A stretch of 64,000 nucleotides of DNA from Galaxea fascicularis (taxonomy: Eukaryota > Cnidaria > Anthozoa > Scleractinia > Euphylliidae). Below the pieces are notes generated by a model that saw only the letters and a list, made by a program, of their open reading frames with translations, was not told the origin of the DNA and did no database searches. Positions 53,501-63,793 of the stretch are shown piece after piece; position 1 is the first letter of the stretch, and every line of letters begins with the position of its first letter. The stretch lies in NCBI GenBank assembly GCA_948470475.1, contig OX419338.1:16389757-16453756 (forward strand), given 5' to 3'. A program made the translations under genes and the position numbers.

Positions 53501-54163
53501 AGATACAGAGCTCGGCACACATGCGCATTAACAACAGCCATCACGCCAGAGATCTTTTGTGTATTTGTTCACTCGATATATATACTGTGCAGGAGTGTCA
53601 TAACAAGGCCAGCTAACAATGTAATAAAGTCAGTCAAACGTAAATAGACAAAGTCAAATACCTTAAATTAGTTTGAAATGGGTTATTGCTGATCAGTTTA
53701 GAAAACTCTGTCTACTGAAGAGCGCTGCGTCAAGACTGACTTACCGACTGTCTAAGCTTTCAATTCGCTCCCAAAGCTTATTCAAGCGACCTTCTTCGCT
53801 GTGCCGCTTTCCACGAGAGTGATCAGGACCTTGCTTCATATCAAAAGTCTCCGTTTGTACCTTTCCGTGACGTTCATTTATCATCCACTGCTCCAGTTTG
53901 TCCAGCCTAGCAAGGGCTTCGTTGAGACGGGTGCTAAGTTGTACATGAAGAACATATTGAGCTGAAACGTAGCTGATGAAGACGACGAGTTGGACAAGTT
54001 GCCAAAACGACAAAGAAATGCAGTGACGACTAAAACACCGTACAACTCCTCTCATCTCGTTTTTGTAAACACGTTTTTCTATAGTCACCAGTTGGCAGAA
54101 GAGCACATTTTCCGTAGATGACAACGTCCGCAAGCGACCATTTTCACTAAATATGGCTGTCAA
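47043..54163 (-). CDS. type II transmembrane short-chain collagen (C4-like), 5 exons
   Basis: Exons are 54163-53745, 51515-51379, 50739-50668, 49449-49237 and 47548-47043, all in phase, giving 448 aa (412 if the Met at 54055 is used). The order is: a basic cytoplasmic tail, a membrane anchor near residues 51-72 (LSFWQLVQLVVFISYVSAQY), a short coiled-coil-like stretch, a furin-type site RGKR near 117-120, about 35 Gly-X-Y triplets over three exons, then a C-terminal domain with STVYVRWGNIDCR, ALVYKGR, GGSHYLCMPP, GVPCAVCRV and CGTLPCPPYQEDRELTCAVC. That Cys-rich module matches the short-chain collagen C4-like proteins of sponges and cnidarians, which are matrix or basement-membrane components. 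A shed or anchored trimer is likely by inference. The fourth intron uses a GC donor. A sister gene starts head-to-head at 60506. Confidence 0.87.
47771..49040. mobile_element. TTAA-flanked element (piggyBac-like), 1.27 kb
   Basis: Inverted ends GGGGGGACTAACTTAA, flanked by TTAA at 47767-47770 and 49041-49044. It contains a small internal hairpin (ttctgtaggga and tccctac..acagaa near 48.71-48.79 kb). No transposase is recognised. It lies in intron 4 of the collagen gene. Confidence 0.7.
49237..49449 (-). CDS. short-chain collagen exon 4
   Basis: Triplets GPKGEQGHRGHRGKPGPQGP end the helix, then the C4-like head SGSTVYVRWGNIDCRRNKG follows. The exon ends AAAG at a GCAAGT donor. Confidence 0.86.
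50037..50135 (+). mobile_element. possible tRNA-like SINE fragment
   Basis: GCAGCTCGGTGGTAGAGCAT and ATGTTCGACTCCTG spaced like A and B boxes, followed by a T-run. The arms do not close into a good cloverleaf. Confidence 0.4.
50668..50739 (-). CDS. short-chain collagen exon 3 (72-bp Gly-X-Y exon)
   Basis: Eight uninterrupted triplets (GADGRDGIPGRNGISGRQG). The length is a multiple of 9 bp, as usual for collagen exons, with phase 1 at both ends. Confidence 0.87.
51205..51260. repeat. TGAT tetranucleotide microsatellite
   Basis: Repeated tgat units with one interruption, in the second intron of the collagen gene. Confidence 0.8.
51379..51515 (-). CDS. short-chain collagen exon 2
   Basis: Acceptor ACTTTATAG. 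Encodes AVACNFNSSDPGAFCVQGPP and collagen triplets GRNGIPGKNGIPGRDGKDG, with donor GTGAGC in phase 1. The two Cys just before the triple helix may lock trimers. Confidence 0.86.
51516..53744. other. intron 1 of the minus-strand collagen gene
   Basis: No exon was recognised. It holds an A-run at about 51796-51817, (AAC)n near 52.22 kb and the GA microsatellite at 53.15 kb. Confidence 0.5.
53150..53220. repeat. A-run and GA microsatellite
   Basis: An A-run of about 18 bases followed by (GA)n and A-rich sequence in intron 1 of the collagen gene. Confidence 0.8.
53745..54163 (-). CDS. short-chain collagen exon 1 (membrane anchor)
   Basis: Encodes the tail, the signal anchor and the RGKR site, with donor CG/GTAAGT in phase 2. 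The Met at 54055 (MRGVVRCFSRH) is the more typical start for a signal-anchor protein; 54163 is the first Met in frame. Confidence 0.78.
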
Positions 54164-54808
54164 TATGATTAGTTTCGCGAATGCTCACGTCTTTTTAGTC
54201 GCTACACGCATTCCACGAGAACGTCACGTTGATAAACCCTAACAGGAGGATATTTACATGTTAATCAGAGCCACGACAACCCAAGCGTAACGACTCCGTG
54301 TTGAATTTTCATTTACAAAACAACCCATGCATAACTGCAGTTTTGAATAAATAGACAAATACGCCTTCTGGCATTGTTCAAAATTGCTCAAGTAAGTGGC
54401 ACACAAAACTGCAATACTTAAAAGACATTTTATCTTTATTAACGAGATTGCATAATTTAACCATCTGGTGCAAGTTTTAGGCCTGAAATGACAATAAAGC
54501 TAAGATGTTTTTCTCGATATCACTGACGCCGCTCCATAGCGTACTTTCGGAATGGATAAATAACTGATTTAGCATCTCGTGCTGTTTGACAGTGTTAATT
54601 GATCTATTAAGCGAGTACTTTCCAACATAATGCCAACACTCTCACATGTACTGCCCCTCTGGTCGACTAAAATTGAAAAAAGAAGTAGTAACTTGTGCAG
54701 TTTATCGCCCACCTTTCTCACCTTCTACAAATGCACATTTTTGTAGAACGTTATCACCAAAAAATGAATAATAATGAACGAGTTCTAGTTTCCGGAAAAG
54801 GTGATGGA

Positions 54809-55072
54809 GGCAGGATGGCCGAGTGGTTTAGGGCACTGGATTTCAATGCGGTGACCCGGGTTCAAATCCCGCTCTGACCACTAGCTGGTGTTGTTCTGGG
54901 TAAGTGCCTGGTTCAACTCCTCGATCATCCTTGTAAATAGCCAACTGGTCTGCTTCCCGCCAGTTGGGATTCTTTTTCTGTTGTTTTCATTTGTATTATT
55001 TGTTTCATTGGCCCTGAAAAGCCCGTCTAGGAGAATGGTCAATGAATTTTTTATTTATTATTTATTTTAATC
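54809..55072 (+). mobile_element. tRNA-Leu-like SINE
   Basis: The head GGCAGGATGGCCGAGTGGTT with B box GGGTTCAAATCCCG resembles tRNA-Leu but lacks the long variable arm. A 180-bp body ends in a T/A-rich tail (ttttttatttattattt). A functional tRNA is therefore unlikely. Confidence 0.65.
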
Positions 55073-55394
55073 TAGCTATAATGCATAATCAGCACTGGGA
55101 GGAATATTTGAGCATCAGTATTGTTATTTAACATGCATCTGTCACTCAAATGTCTTCTTGGCTTTTTTGTACAAAAATGTCTCTTTCACAGTCAATGGGC
55201 ATCTCTTTATATGTGTGCAAGAGGTGTAAGTATGATAAGTTTTTACCATCCTTATGGTACTGGAAAGATAAGAAGAATGCTGAGCACAGTGACAATATTT
55301 GGATAAAGCACTTCATTGGTACATTCCAGCGTATCTTCTAGGGTATTTGGTTTGTCTCCTTCGGCAATTGTCTCTCTGGCTTTCCATGATACAC

Positions 55395-56141
55395 GATCTA
55401 GTACATGTTAACACTGAGGCCGCTCTTGTAGACGTTGTATGTTTTGTCCATAGCATCTACATTGAGTGTTCCCAGTTGGGTAGGTATGAGGTATTGACCC
55501 AAGAAGCGGTCATGGTGCGTTAGCAACCTTTCATTGTGCTCCTGGATGAGGTGTTCAATAAGGGACCAGTAAAGAGTCGTGTACCGGAACTGCTGTGGTG
55601 TGACCGCGGAGACATTGACTAGGTAACGCTGGGATGGAGGCATCCCTGGCATACTGGGCTCACAATCTGTGACCAATTCCTTTGCACATTCAAACAGTTT
55701 ACGCTAAATATTCTCGTTGTTTCTTTCCTGCTTTAGCATGCTAATTACTGAACTTGACTCTTTGGCAGCCTGGGCGACGTCCATATCATGACCTTGGAGT
55801 ACCGTAGACAGTGGAACTGTATATTTGACAGTATATTTCGTACATCCTTTGTGGCACAAAGCGCGTATCAGTACATTGAAGACGAACTGTAGGATGGAGC
55901 ACAACTGCCTTATTGCTTTGGGGTCACCATCCCCTACAAGACGTTCTAGTGACCGTACCACCACTGAAAAGACCGTACGACTAAGTATAGGGCAAGTCAG
56001 TTTTGTTCTCTCATTGTGAAAGGGAAAAAAGAAGCTTCTCTGTGCGTGCACCAAATAGTGTTCCCGACAGCAGACTCTTGGTTTTTGAAATTTATTTTTG
56101 ATTTTTAGCTCAATCAAGGATTTATATAAATTCAAGCCCAT
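55395..56141 (-). pseudogene. hAT / P52rIPK-like transposase fragment
   Basis: Two open pieces in one frame, split by a stop near 55702. The upstream piece contains DPKAIRQLCSILQFVFNVLI and DVAQAAKESSSVISML. The downstream piece contains TDCEPSMPGMPPSQRYLVNV and HDRFLGQYLIPTQLGTL. This layout matches the domesticated hAT-type proteins annotated as 52 kDa repressor of the inhibitor of the protein kinase, or zinc-finger MYM-like. The BED/THAP end and the dimerisation end are missing. It is a dead fragment between the two membrane-collagen genes. Confidence 0.55.
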
Positions 56142-56281
56142 AGGGAGAGGGGTGGGAGGGGGGGAGGAGGTGCGACGGATGCACCTCTCGCTCAGCCATG
56201 GTTCACCGCCAAATGTAACAGGGGCTTCTGTGGGGGAATTAGCTCCGTGGCTGATTATTATTTCTAACTGGAAGATAACGT

Positions 56282-57514
56282 CTCCTTACAGAATACATTC
56301 TGGTCATTAGATTGAAGGGTGGCACGAAAGCCCCGCACCTGGAATCTATAATCAAGACTCAAAGAATAATGTTTTGCAAGAGACTGGTGGAAAATGAACC
56401 TTGTCACTGGAAAACTATTTCATTACACTATCTGAAACCGGTTGGGAATAAGTTTATTCTATGCTGTAATTTTGATGTTAAAAAGCTTCCAATTAATCTT
56501 CCAAAGTTCTACAGAGAATGTTTTGAGTGTTTTGTGCAATGCTCCGCATCCACATGTAATAGTGTTCCGGAGCTATCACACGAAGAAATATTCAACACTG
56601 TTATCTGGAACAACAAATTCATTTGCATCAATGGTAAATCTGTGTTCAACCAAAGATTGTTTAGTAAAGGATTATTCAGAATAGGTGACTTGGTCACAGA
56701 AAATAATCAATTTATCTTTCAAGGCAATCTGCGTCAGTTGGACTTTTCCCCAAAAGACGTCTTTGATCTGATGTCCTTAATGGATGCTATCCCCGCACCG
56801 TGGCGAAAATCCCTTAAAACAAATGGTTATGTAGACAAAATCTCGTTTGTCCTTCAGGACCACATTCAACTAGTCTTAGATAACCAGAACGTCTTGATAA
56901 GTGAGGTGATCTCTAAAAGGGTCTATTGGGAATTAATTTCTGGGCTTGTGGCTCAACCGACAGCTCAATTGAAGTATAATGAAAGCTTTGATGATGTCTG
57001 TTTGGATTGGAAGGAAATTTATAGTTTGCCCTTCAAAGTCGCTTTGGACACAAAAACACGAGAATTTCAATATAAGATTCTGAATAGGTATCTAGTGACA
57101 AACACTTTTCTAAAGAAAATAGGTAAAACAAATTCGGCAGCCTGTTCCTTTTGTGGTGTGATGGAGGAATCCCTCGAACATCTTCTCGTGACTTGCCATT
57201 TCACTGCAACGCTGTGGAAAGAGCTTTTAGTCTGGTGCAACAGTAGAGATATCAACATTGAAACCCTATCTGCGGTGGATATATTATTTGGTGACTAGCG
57301 AAGAAAAGATTGTTTCTTGTTATTTAATCATATTATTCTTATCGCAAAGCAGTACGTATATTATTGCAGGACCAATAATTTAAAACCCCTCTTTAATGTT
57401 CTATTACTAAGAATCAAGTCAGTCTATCAATTAGAATGCAAGATTGCTAAATGGAAAAATAAGTGGCAAGTTCACTCTTCGAAATGGAGTAAGTGCGGCT
57501 TCGAAGATAAATAA
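56282..57514 (+). pseudogene. LINE (L1/Tx1-like) ORF2 C-terminal end
   Basis: One frame covers the last 400 codons or so of a non-LTR reverse transcriptase, with a single TAG at 57296-57298. Typical late-ORF2 blocks are LPFKVALDTKTREFQYKILN, then the Cys/His motif CSFCGVMEESLEHLLVTCHF, and after the stop FNHIILIAKQYVYYCRTNN and the basic tail. The 5' end is truncated near 56.28 kb, as usual for LINEs. The 3' part has AT-trinucleotide runs (57.54-57.59 kb) and an 18-base A-run at 57.72 kb that may be the poly(A) tail. Confidence 0.75.
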
Positions 57515-57554
57515 GTTATTGATACGTGCATGATGATGATGATAATAATAATAA

Positions 57555-57585
<31 letters not shown>

Positions 57586-60505
57586 TAGCAACATCTACTT
57601 TAATTTTAATCTTAGTACTTTTGTCATTTGGTATGTGTCTGTGTGTGTGTCGTGCGTGAGGGGAGAGGACGAGGCATTTAAACTTTGAAATTGTAACTTT
57701 ACAAAAAGTAATAAAATACAAAAAAAAAAAAAAAAAAGGTGGCACGAAATTTAAGGCACGTAAACACAAATCGGTAAGAGTCACCTGACTCCATCTGTTT
57801 CTTTCTTCAGAAACACGCGCAAATCAGGAAGACATCCTTGAAATGTGTGACTGACATGACATACAGACATAGTTTCATCGCGTGCAGACGTTAGTGTATG
57901 GAGTTGCACGGCTAGCAGAAGAAGAGCTTAGTTCATCTTTTTTTAGCTTTTCAGCCTTGACCTTTATAACTGAACTCTTGACTTTAACTAGGGGGAAAGG
58001 GAGTACTCTTTATAATTTTGTGGGGTGTCCCCCCGGTTCTCGAAACACTGACCCCACCCATGCTATTTTGTGCCTCAGGCATCGGTACGATGATTGGCTT
58101 GGTTGGCTTAGTTGCGTTTCGACCTTTCAGGTATTTATGGCACCTGAAGCATTTGCTTAATGCAAATCCTAATCGCAATTTTTTTTCCCACGACACACAC
58201 ACAGACATATACTCAACTGAAAAACATCGGCGAAAGTTTTACACCAGGTAGCACTTTAGTAGTAAGACCTTAAGACTACGGTCTACAGCCGAGCTTTATG
58301 ACTTAATAAAACTGTAAACGGACTCGGGCTCCCGAACAGACCACTCCACCATAAGGAATTTCTATTTGTTTTTCTTGCAAAAATTAATCTTAAAAGAGCA
58401 CTTACGGGGTATAAATTTGGTTATCTATTTTTTACCAACAAACAGTTTATGGCCTTTTCCTTTTCTTTTTTTTTAATTCTGATGCAAAGGGCAGGCAGAT
58501 AAATTTAATCGACAATGGTGCTTCACGCATGAATTCCACTTCATTTGGTCCATAGATTAGCCGGTATGATAATCTCAGCTGAGAAGCCCGTCACACACCT
58601 CATCCTCGAGACGTTCTTTGTCAAATTCCTACAGAGCACATTTTCCAGCAGTCTGAGTGAAAACATGGGTTTGGTAGGGGGATTCTCATTCCATCTAAAT
58701 ATTGTACGGCCAAGCTCTTACGTATAGCCACTTCGTTGATTAATTGTTCCAAATTTGCGTGGGGAGATCTAATCAAAGTTGTCTTCTGGGCCGGAGGCTA
58801 GTTTATTGTATGAGGATTAATTCAGAAAAAGCATACCACAGACCATATTCGTTACTTAGCTGCCACGGTATTTAGGCGAAAGGTCGAAGGCAGGTTAATA
58901 AGGAGTTTTAGCAACTACGACGGCGACGGCAACGAAAACGTCATTTCAAAATGTAACTTCTCGTTTCTGTAACGCTTTCGCAATTATTGAAATTTGTTCA
59001 ACTTGGAAAATGCTGACGAACTGTCCAGGAACTAAGTTACTATGGACGGTGTTAAAGCAAGGAAAAAGAAAGGAAACTTTGCCGCCATGCGCTCACGTAC
59101 TCGAGAAAACATAAAATTTAGTCATTTCACGTTGTTGTTTTGCAGATGACGGCAAAGAAATGTACAAAACTGTAAAACGCACGTGCAGAGCGATTGTTTT
59201 TGCTCATTAAGCCTATTGTTTTGTGGCGTTCTCGTTGCCGTTCGCGTCCTAGTTGCTAAAACATCCTAATGTCTCTATCAGGCCTCCCTTATCTGTAGAC
59301 GTCTTCAATTTGAGCTCTTGAATGCCTTTCATGTTTTGATAATGAATTCGCAAAGGAATCGATGGTAACCCAATGTCATGTCGTATTACTTTGTTTGTTT
59401 GTTTGTATTTCATCACTGTCCTTTTGTTTTTGCCGGCTACCTGCTCGTTAAATTACCACATACGACTTGCAGGAGACCTGTGTCTATTTCTACAACCAGC
59501 TCAATTCCTTGAAGGTTTTTTCAGCAGACGAAATGCGTTGGGGTACTGAAAGCAAGTAAGGCGTTTTGAGAACTCAAAATTTGTGATTGCCAACCCACAA
59601 GCTTGTCATTATAAAAAAAGGATAGTTTTGCCGAAAATTGGTTTAAGAAATCCGTTTCTAAGATCGGAAAGACCACCTAAGAGAGGCTTATACGAAAGAA
59701 TTATATTTACAATGTAATTTTATTATTTACTCGTTACATTTATTTCGAAGTTTATTTTCGTTAAGAGGCGAAAGTATAATTCCAACGGAGAAAAGTGATC
59801 CAGATTTCATTAAATCTTTTGGAGTTAAGAGGCTTAGTTAGAGTATCCGAGAATCTGATCTTTACACAAACCTTGGGAATACAAACGCCATGAGTGATCG
59901 CTCCCCCGGCAGACTCTGGATGGGCCATGTCATGTCCCTAGAAAGGCAAACCGGGAGACATTTTCGTTTAGTTTACTTAAGAAATGCGTTGAATTTAAGG
60001 GGAAGATTTGTAGAATGATGTTAGGGCTTGAACAGATAATGTCGGAAACCACAGGCATAGCAACGCGTGTGTTTACAAATAGGACATTTCCTCGATTGGT
60101 GAGTGAAGGCAGATAGGCGATGAGCACTTGTCTTTCATCAAAGCTGGCAGATGAGAATCAGATGAAAGACGACTCACGTTACTGATCACTGTGGAATTAC
60201 GCAGTACAAATCAATCACTCTGTGCTGCTCTGCCTGGTGTTAGATTTCTGACCTCAGAAACGTCGTCGAAAGGAAGCTAAACATCTGAGTGGTTCAAGAA
60301 CTTCTACAGGAAAACTCTGCGCTAAGCGCTGCATATCGCTAATCGGTTTTGTAAACGACATACACGAGAACCGATGTAATCTACTCGAATTTTTCAGTCA
60401 ATTAAGCAAACAGCATGACCAAGGATTGCGTTTGGAAATCTGTGAGAACTTTGCTATAAGTGTTTTAAACATCAAACAAGATCAAGTGGAAATGCGATCT
60501 TTACC
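57515..60505. other. intergenic upstream of the second membrane-collagen gene
   Basis: Contains LINE tail sequence to about 57.74 kb and the 366-bp MITE. The rest has no supported gene. Sequence just before 60506 should hold the promoter and 5' UTR, but no motif stands out. Confidence 0.45.
58901..59266. mobile_element. 366-bp MITE, copy 2
   Basis: Same length and orientation as the copy at 17.8 kb, flanked by TA (58899-58900, 59267-59268). One terminal repeat reads aggagttttagcaac, the other ggatgttttagcaac when reversed. Confidence 0.8.
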
Positions 60506-60888
60506 ATGCTCAGAAAATCAGGGATGACTTCGGGTTCTCCAAGCATCAACGAAGTGCCAGAAAAACCAGCGTGCAGTAACTGCAGTTCGAAGAAGCTGTT
60601 GATATTTGTCCTTTTTCTGCTTTATGCGGTGTGCCAAGTTCAAATTCTTGTGAACAGACAAGGTTCCGCGGTGGATATTGAAAATATTTTGAGTGGAATT
60701 CAACAAGCCAGCGACCGAATTGCGGACATCGAGTTGTCGCTTATCAAAGTTGAGAGCACTTTGGATTTTCTCCAGGACGAGTTTGGCAGGAAAACAACAG
60801 TGCACATGAGAACGAAACGACAGAGTGTTACTTCAGTTCGTCAAGAAATGCGACAGATGAAACGGTACTTGAAGCAGTTAGAGCGCAG
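60506..60888 (+). CDS. first exon of a second transmembrane short-chain-collagen-like gene (rest outside window)
   Basis: The ATG at 60506 opens a 127-codon exon ending CAG/GTATGT in phase 2. It has a polar tail with a CSNC pair, a membrane anchor at residues 31-49 (LLIFVLFLLYAVCQVQILV), a heptad-rich coiled-coil stretch (about 56-95) and a furin-like site RTKR at 102-105. The layout and the phase-2 donor equal exon 1 of the minus-strand collagen gene at 54.1 kb, so I infer a paralogue whose Gly-X-Y exons lie beyond 64 kb. No collagen triplets are visible between 60889 and 64000. Without those exons the collagen identity is inference. A coiled-coil membrane protein of another kind is the alternative. 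Confidence 0.62.
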
Positions 60889-63088
60889 GTATGTCATTTA
60901 TTACTGTTGGTAACCTCTTTGGAAATTAGTGTTACTGAGTCGCTTTGATTCAGTTTACTCCAGTTGGCTCAAATTCCTGCTGAAATTTTCGTTTTCTAAA
61001 ATCCCGGTGCAAATGTCTCTTGAAAGCAAATGTCTCATTAACTGTTATCATCGGGTAGAAATTCGTGTTTGGCTTTGTTTAATCTCCTCCAGCTAAGTTA
61101 TCTTTGATAGCTGTCTTCTGAGCGGTGAGTTTTTCGTCAATGTATCTTTGTACCAATTCGTTTTCTTTCTCTGACATATTTTGAGCACAGATGAAAGTGT
61201 CGCGCCGTACAATTGACCTCAACTCTTAGATAGATGTATAAATGTTTACTAGTGCTATTTCGCTTAGTGTAATCTCAAGACACGTACATAACTTGTGCTT
61301 TGACGAGAAAAGCAAACGACCTTGTGGCAGCGAGACTGAACTACAGCTGTTAGTCATATGCTAAATCACTCCCTTCTGAGCAAGGGATGCCGTTGTATTT
61401 TTTCTTGAATGTAATCGCTATAAAGACACCCAAAACGCCTGTTATTCGTCCCGTGGTCCTACAATTCTAATACGGAGTGACGTAAGGCTATGACTCGGGA
61501 TGATAAACAACATTCGACTGTCGGGCTGTAAAAGATGGTCTTCACATAAATCGGGGAACTCCGGCCGACTTTTAAATGTCTTGTTAGTCGTAAGCTTCGT
61601 AAATAGTGGATATTTGAAGGTATTTTTCTTCTGAATCTCTGGCACATGGGTTTATTTTCGTAATCTTGGCGGGAAACCAAAAAATTACGTCATTATGGCA
61701 GAAGCCTATTAATTAATTAATTTCCAACAGCGAACAAGGAATATCCCCCTTGGGTACACTTGAATTAATGGTGACGTAGCCTTAACCTTTTACCACCCTT
61801 TATCGCAGAATTTTTCCTTTTTTTTTAGCGGCTTCAAATCTTTTCGAGTCTGAATCATATGATACGGAAAGACGTTTAAGGCTTAAGCAGTCAAAATTGT
61901 TAGGATTCCGTTTCAAAAATAGGTCGGTTTGCCAAAAATTGCTTTGTTGCACACCGCTCTTAGATGGTGGGACTGAAGTTAAGACGTTGATCTTTTTAGG
62001 TCAAAAGCCCTTATTCTAACTAAGATTGTTTTGAAGGCTGTTCGTATGTCAAACAAAGCCGGAATAGGCGTCGCTCTCTTTGACAAACTATGATTCATTT
62101 ATTATTTATTTATAATTTGTAGTATTACTTTTGTACTCTAAACTATCAAGTCTCCCGCGTGTAGTTTAACTTCTTTCAAAAGCATAACACTTCATATAAA
62201 CCTTTTATTTCGTGTAAGCTGTTGCAAACTCTGTTGCGTACAGGGCTACCTTCGTAGCATAAATTCTCTTAACGATTAAAGAAAATAGTGAACTAGGATT
62301 GATATGTTTGAATCTGGAAAGATTACAAGCTTTTTCAAATAGTTTGGCTGTTTTAAACCGGAAACTGTTGCCGGTATTTGAGCGCAATTAACGCTTAAGG
62401 GTCATTTGAGATAAACAGGTAAATATACACATTTTTAACCTTTAACTTCCTTGACCATTCAAATGTTTTGGTCGCAGCACGTGTACGACGGCGCATACCT
62501 TGGCAGAGAAATACAATTACACGGGAAAGAAAGTGTCGAATTGAAAATAATTGGGGGTAACCGCGAATTTTTTTGAAGGATAAACTTTTGAGCCTTATTA
62601 CCGAAAAAAATGTCGTATATCATCAAACATTTCAAAGTTCTTTGGAATTATTGTTATATAATTTTCTCTGTAGAATGCGCGAGGGAGGAATCAAAACACC
62701 ATAAGAAACTGCAGATTCGGGCACCATTTGCACGATCCAGACAACTTAGGCCCGTTCCTTTATTTCGTTTAGCGCTGTTCTTTGGCAGAATATATAACAA
62801 AGCCGAATTTTTTTTTTAAAAACGCATTTATAATAAATTATATGAGCCAAAATTCGGTAATCAGGAAACATTTCCGACAATTGATTGATAGTCTAAACAT
62901 TTTTTTTCTTGTAGCTAATGATGACTTTAGTTAGGATCAAGTCATTATTTGCAACTATTGCTCTTAGAATCTGCTTACTTTTACTTTTTCGAGGCTAGTA
63001 ACAGTTTGAAGTTTCTTTTATTTTGTTACTGAAGTCTGCTAGCTCAAGTGTTTGAATGCTTCACAGTACACTCTTTATATATATTTAA
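60889..63088. other. intron 1 of the second membrane-collagen gene (start)
   Basis: No exon, Gly-X-Y coding or known repeat was recognised in this 2.2 kb. The intron continues through the hammerhead motif and the MITE to the window edge. Confidence 0.45.
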
Positions 63089-63132
63089 CTGCAGACAGTA
63101 CTGTTTCGGCCTTCTGGGCCTCATCAGTGCAG
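63089..63132 (-). ncRNA. type I hammerhead self-cleaving ribozyme motif
   Basis: On the minus strand the order is: stem I strand CTGCA (63132-63128), core CTGATGA (63127-63121), stem II GGCC-CAGAA-GGCC (63120-63108), core GAAA (63107-63104), stem III CAG-TA-CTG (63103-63096), TC (63095-63094) and stem I strand TGCAG (63093-63089). Every invariant core base is present, stem II is four perfect pairs, stem I is five perfect pairs, and the predicted cleavage follows the C at 63094. The very short stem III with a 2-nt loop is the form reported for Penelope-like retroelements and animal retrozymes. Flanking retroelement sequence was not identified, so the host element is inference. Confidence 0.82.
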
Positions 63133-63323
63133 TGCTGATGCTAGGAAGGAGGAAAGGCCATATGGCCACCCCAAATGATCCCACACTTGTAGTATCATCT
63201 AAGTCATGCCAGAGTGCTCAAACTAGTAAAACTAGTGAGCGACGCGCAATGCAATTAGCGATGACTCATCCTACAAAGTATAGTATATATAAGAACCTGT
63301 TTTGAGCGATCGTAGCGATTGAT

Positions 63324-63793
63324 GGTTTCCATATGATCGCTGCGATCGCTACGATCGCCGTGAAAGCAAATGAAGAACATTGTTCGCGCTATTCGTCAAA
63401 TTCAACATGGCGGCTGTGAATCGTCGAATCCTGGTTGAAGCTTGTTTTTTCTTTCTACTTATCGATGTAGAAGAGTGGGACGTAGAAGACAACGTGAAAG
63501 ACAAAGCCCCATAGATTTTGGGTTCGAGAGACCTTCCAGAGGCATTTTGCTCTCGAAAACGCAGTGCATTCTGGTATTTTTGCTGTCGCTAGGATCGCTG
63601 GAGAGTGTTTTCCATATAATCGCTGCTATCGCTACGATCGCTGAGATAGAACTGAAGTCTATCTCAGATCGTTGTCGCTGTGATCTCTGCGATCGCTACG
63701 ATCGCTGGGGAGTGGTTTCCATATGATCGCTACAATCGCTGAACTTTTTTTTCAGCGATCGTAGCGATCGTAACGATCATATGGAAACCAGCC
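63324..63793. mobile_element. Harbinger-like MITE, second copy
   Basis: Ends ggtttccatatgatcgctgc and its inverse (cgatcatatggaaaccagcc), full of cgatcgctacgatcg units. A short ORF at 63405 starts MAAVNRRILVEACFFFLL, like the one in the 46.1-kb copy. TTA follows the right end. The left boundary is less sharp. Confidence 0.55.

Noticed and set aside
54809..54880. Functional tRNA-Leu gene
   Set aside because: It has good A and B boxes, but no long variable arm, and is joined to a SINE body and tail.
57431..57784. Minus-strand Tyr/His-rich frame
   Set aside because: It is produced by AT-trinucleotide and A-run repeats in the LINE tail.
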